A DNA stretch of 6,266 nucleotides from Candidatus Poribacteria bacterium (GTDB lineage: Bacteria > Poribacteria > WGA-4E > PCPOR2b): NCBI GenBank assembly GCA_027296925.1, contig JAPUIP010000451.1:1-6266 (forward strand). The letters are read 5' to 3'. The notes under the pieces are model-generated. The model did no database searches, was not told where the DNA came from, and saw nothing but the letters and a program-made list of their open reading frames with translations. Below, in pieces: positions 4,623-6,266 of the stretch (positions within the stretch are counted from its first letter, which is position 1; each line of letters begins with the position of its first letter). A program made the position numbers and the translations under genes.

Positions 4623-6266
4623 TTACAAGCTCCGGAAAATCAGAATCAGTAACACTACACCGCCTAGAATAATCAGCAGGTAACTCTGAATCATACCCGT
4701 TTGCAGGCGTCGTACACGACCGCCGATCGACCAGGTCGTCCCAGCGACTCGATTGACAAGTCCATCAACAAATGTGTTATCAAACCAGCCGATGAATTGA
4801 GAAAACACCGCACGGACGGTGAAGGCAACCCCGTTGACGATCCCATCAACCCCGCGCAAATCAACCAGTCCAAGTCCTTTTGCAAATTTGACCACAGATG
4901 CGACGATCACGCCGTTGTAAAATTCATCAAAGTAGTATTTGTTCCAGAACACGTTGTAGATGAATCGGAACCTGGCTGCTACAGTCTCGGCGGAGAACTT
5001 CTTCCATCTATCCCAATAAAAAAGCGCAGATAGTCCAACTCCCGACAGGGCGATAAGGATTGATAAAGGCATCGCGATGTTATGAGCCTTGTCATGATCA
5101 GGGTCGTGATACTCCTCCGCCGCATTGTCGTCCTGTAGGTTACCTTCAGCAGCATGCGCATCTGAGAGGCCAGCTTGCGCAAGCAGGATTGGCTGGCTTT
5201 GACGCCCCCTCATTGCATGTTCAGACGCATGGACGTGTGGCTGTTTTGGCGGCTTCACATATTTTTCAAATGACCATTTGTTGACAAGCGGAAAACTGAG
5301 AATTGCCAGAATAATCAATGGAATTGCCATACTCCAAGGAGATTCATGCGCATGGTCGTACATCTCTCGATTGCGAGGTTCCCCCAAAAAGGTCATGAAG
5401 ATCAAGCGGAACATATAAAATGCTGTAATTCCCGCTGCAAGCGCCGCCATGCTAAACAAAATGTAGTGATGAACTGAGTTCCACGATATCGCTCTATAAA
5501 GCACACCGACTAAGATATCGTCTTTGCTCCAGAATCCCGAAAACAGGAAAGGCACGCCGGAGATTGACAACGTTGCAATCAGCATGGTTGCGAAGGTAAT
5601 CGGCATTTTGTGCCGGAGACCGCCCATGTGACGCATGTCCTGTTCCGCCGGAATTCCGAAGCTGTCGAAAGGCGCCTCATCGTGCGCGTGTTCATCTTCA
5701 TGGGCATTGTCATGAGAACCGTGGTGAGCGAGGGCATGAATCACGCTGCCCGATCCAAGGAAAAGCAGTGCTTTGAAGAATGCGTGCGTCATGAGGTGAA
5801 AAAGCCCGGCAACATAGCTTCCTGCGCCGATGGCGAGCATCATGTATCCAAGTTGGCTGATCGTCGAATAAGCCAGCACACGCTTAATATCAAAACGAAC
5901 AATGGCAATTGTCGCCGCTAACAGCGCGGTAATGCCCCCGACATAGGCGATAAACAGTGATGACCCCGGGGTCAGGATGGGGAACATCCGCGCCGCCAAG
6001 TAAACACCCGCTGCGACCATCGTTGCGGCGTGGATTAACGCACTGACGGGCGTGGGGCCTTCCATCGCGTCCGGCAGCCAAGTGTGCAAGGGAACTTGCG
6101 CGGATTTTCCAATCGCCCCGCAAAAAATCAGCACACCGGCGACCGAAAGCCACGTCAAATCGCCGGAGGACAAATTGCTTGCCTGCGCGAAAATGCCGCC
6201 GTCACCGTAAAGCGAGAAGGTGCGGAATTCGGCGAAAAGCATCATCATGCCGATGAACATCCCCAC
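4623..6266 (-). CDS. nuoL: NADH-quinone oxidoreductase subunit L, 5' end outside the window
   Basis: NuoL is the distal antiporter-like subunit of complex I, whose long lateral C-terminal helix runs along NuoM and NuoN. The 547 visible residues align from about E. coli residue 176 on, so the whole protein should be about 720 residues against 613. The GTG at 6266 is an internal Val codon, not a start. Key residues, in visible numbering: Lys54 in AIGKSAQVPLHTWLPDA (E. coli K229), His79 in LIHAATM (H254), His157, His161 and Lys165 in FHLMTHAFFKALLF (H334, H338, K342), and the Lys248-Asp249 pair in FWSKDDIL (K399-D400). Odd points are Met3 where E. coli has Asp178, a His/acid-rich insertion at 177-213, a second charged insertion at 338-396, and a repeated VDG-VN motif (473-481, 500-508). 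The C-terminus has RRLQTG and a final membrane helix at about 528-545. It is followed 25 nt later by nuoM. Confidence 0.96.
   Translation of the reverse strand: MGMFIGMMMLFAEFRTFSLYGDGGIFAQASNLSSGDLTWLSVAGVLIFCGAIGKSAQVPLHTWLPDAMEGPTPVSALIHAATMVAAGVYLAARMFPILTPGSSLFIAYVGGITALLAATIAIVRFDIKRVLAYSTISQLGYMMLAIGAGSYVAGLFHLMTHAFFKALLFLGSGSVIHALAHHGSHDNAHEDEHAHDEAPFDSFGIPAEQDMRHMGGLRHKMPITFATMLIATLSISGVPFLFSGFWSKDDILVGVLYRAISWNSVHHYILFSMAALAAGITAFYMFRLIFMTFLGEPRNREMYDHAHESPWSMAIPLIILAILSFPLVNKWSFEKYVKPPKQPHVHASEHAMRGRQSQPILLAQAGLSDAHAAEGNLQDDNAAEEYHDPDHDKAHNIAMPLSILIALSGVGLSALFYWDRWKKFSAETVAARFRFIYNVFWNKYYFDEFYNGVIVASVVKFAKGLGLVDLRGVDGIVNGVAFTVRAVFSQFIGWFDNTFVDGLVNRVAGTTWSIGGRVRRLQTGMIQSYLLIILGGVVLLILIFRSL

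Overview
The window comes from a bacterial chromosome. Three adjacent genes, transcribed right to left on the minus strand, encode the antiporter-like membrane subunits of respiratory complex I in the order nuoL (5' end cut by the window edge), nuoM, nuoN. To their left, on the plus strand, lies a complete gene for a D12-class (Dam-type) adenine DNA methyltransferase. Strong AGGAGG-type ribosome binding sites and the use of GTG and TTG starts fit a bacterium. The sequence does not let me name the phylum with confidence. The long NuoL with charged, histidine-rich loops suggests something other than a gammaproteobacterium, probably an uncultured lineage.

Layout: 1-148 is non-coding and holds nested inverted repeats. 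164-964 is the methyltransferase. 993-1024 is a probable terminator hairpin after it. 1025-1195 shows nothing I recognise. 1196-1554 is a dense non-coding array of small GC-rich hairpins and short tandem duplications, between the converging 3' ends of the methyltransferase and the nuo operon. 1603-3060 is nuoN, 3074-4597 is nuoM, and 4623-6266 is the C-terminal three quarters of nuoL.

How the genes work together: NuoL, NuoM and NuoN are the three large Mrp-antiporter-like subunits of the membrane arm of NADH:quinone oxidoreductase, which couple quinone reduction to proton pumping. Their genes are separated by 25 and 13 nt, each with its own Shine-Dalgarno site. The site for nuoN overlaps the nuoM stop codon, so the three are almost certainly one transcript and nuoN is its last gene here. 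The methyltransferase is unrelated to respiration. It is more AT-rich than nuo in the lines I counted by hand, and has no restriction partner in view. It looks like an orphan or recently acquired gene next to the end of a core operon.

The least ordinary part is 1196-1554. At least four mini-hairpins with hexaloops GGCTGA or GCCTGA have different stem sequences that stay base-paired. A 16-19 nt element occurs there in direct, inverted, then direct orientation. This looks like a structured repeat family rather than a gene. Within NuoL, the apparent replacement of a conserved transmembrane aspartate by methionine and two His/acid-rich insertions also deserve a second look.
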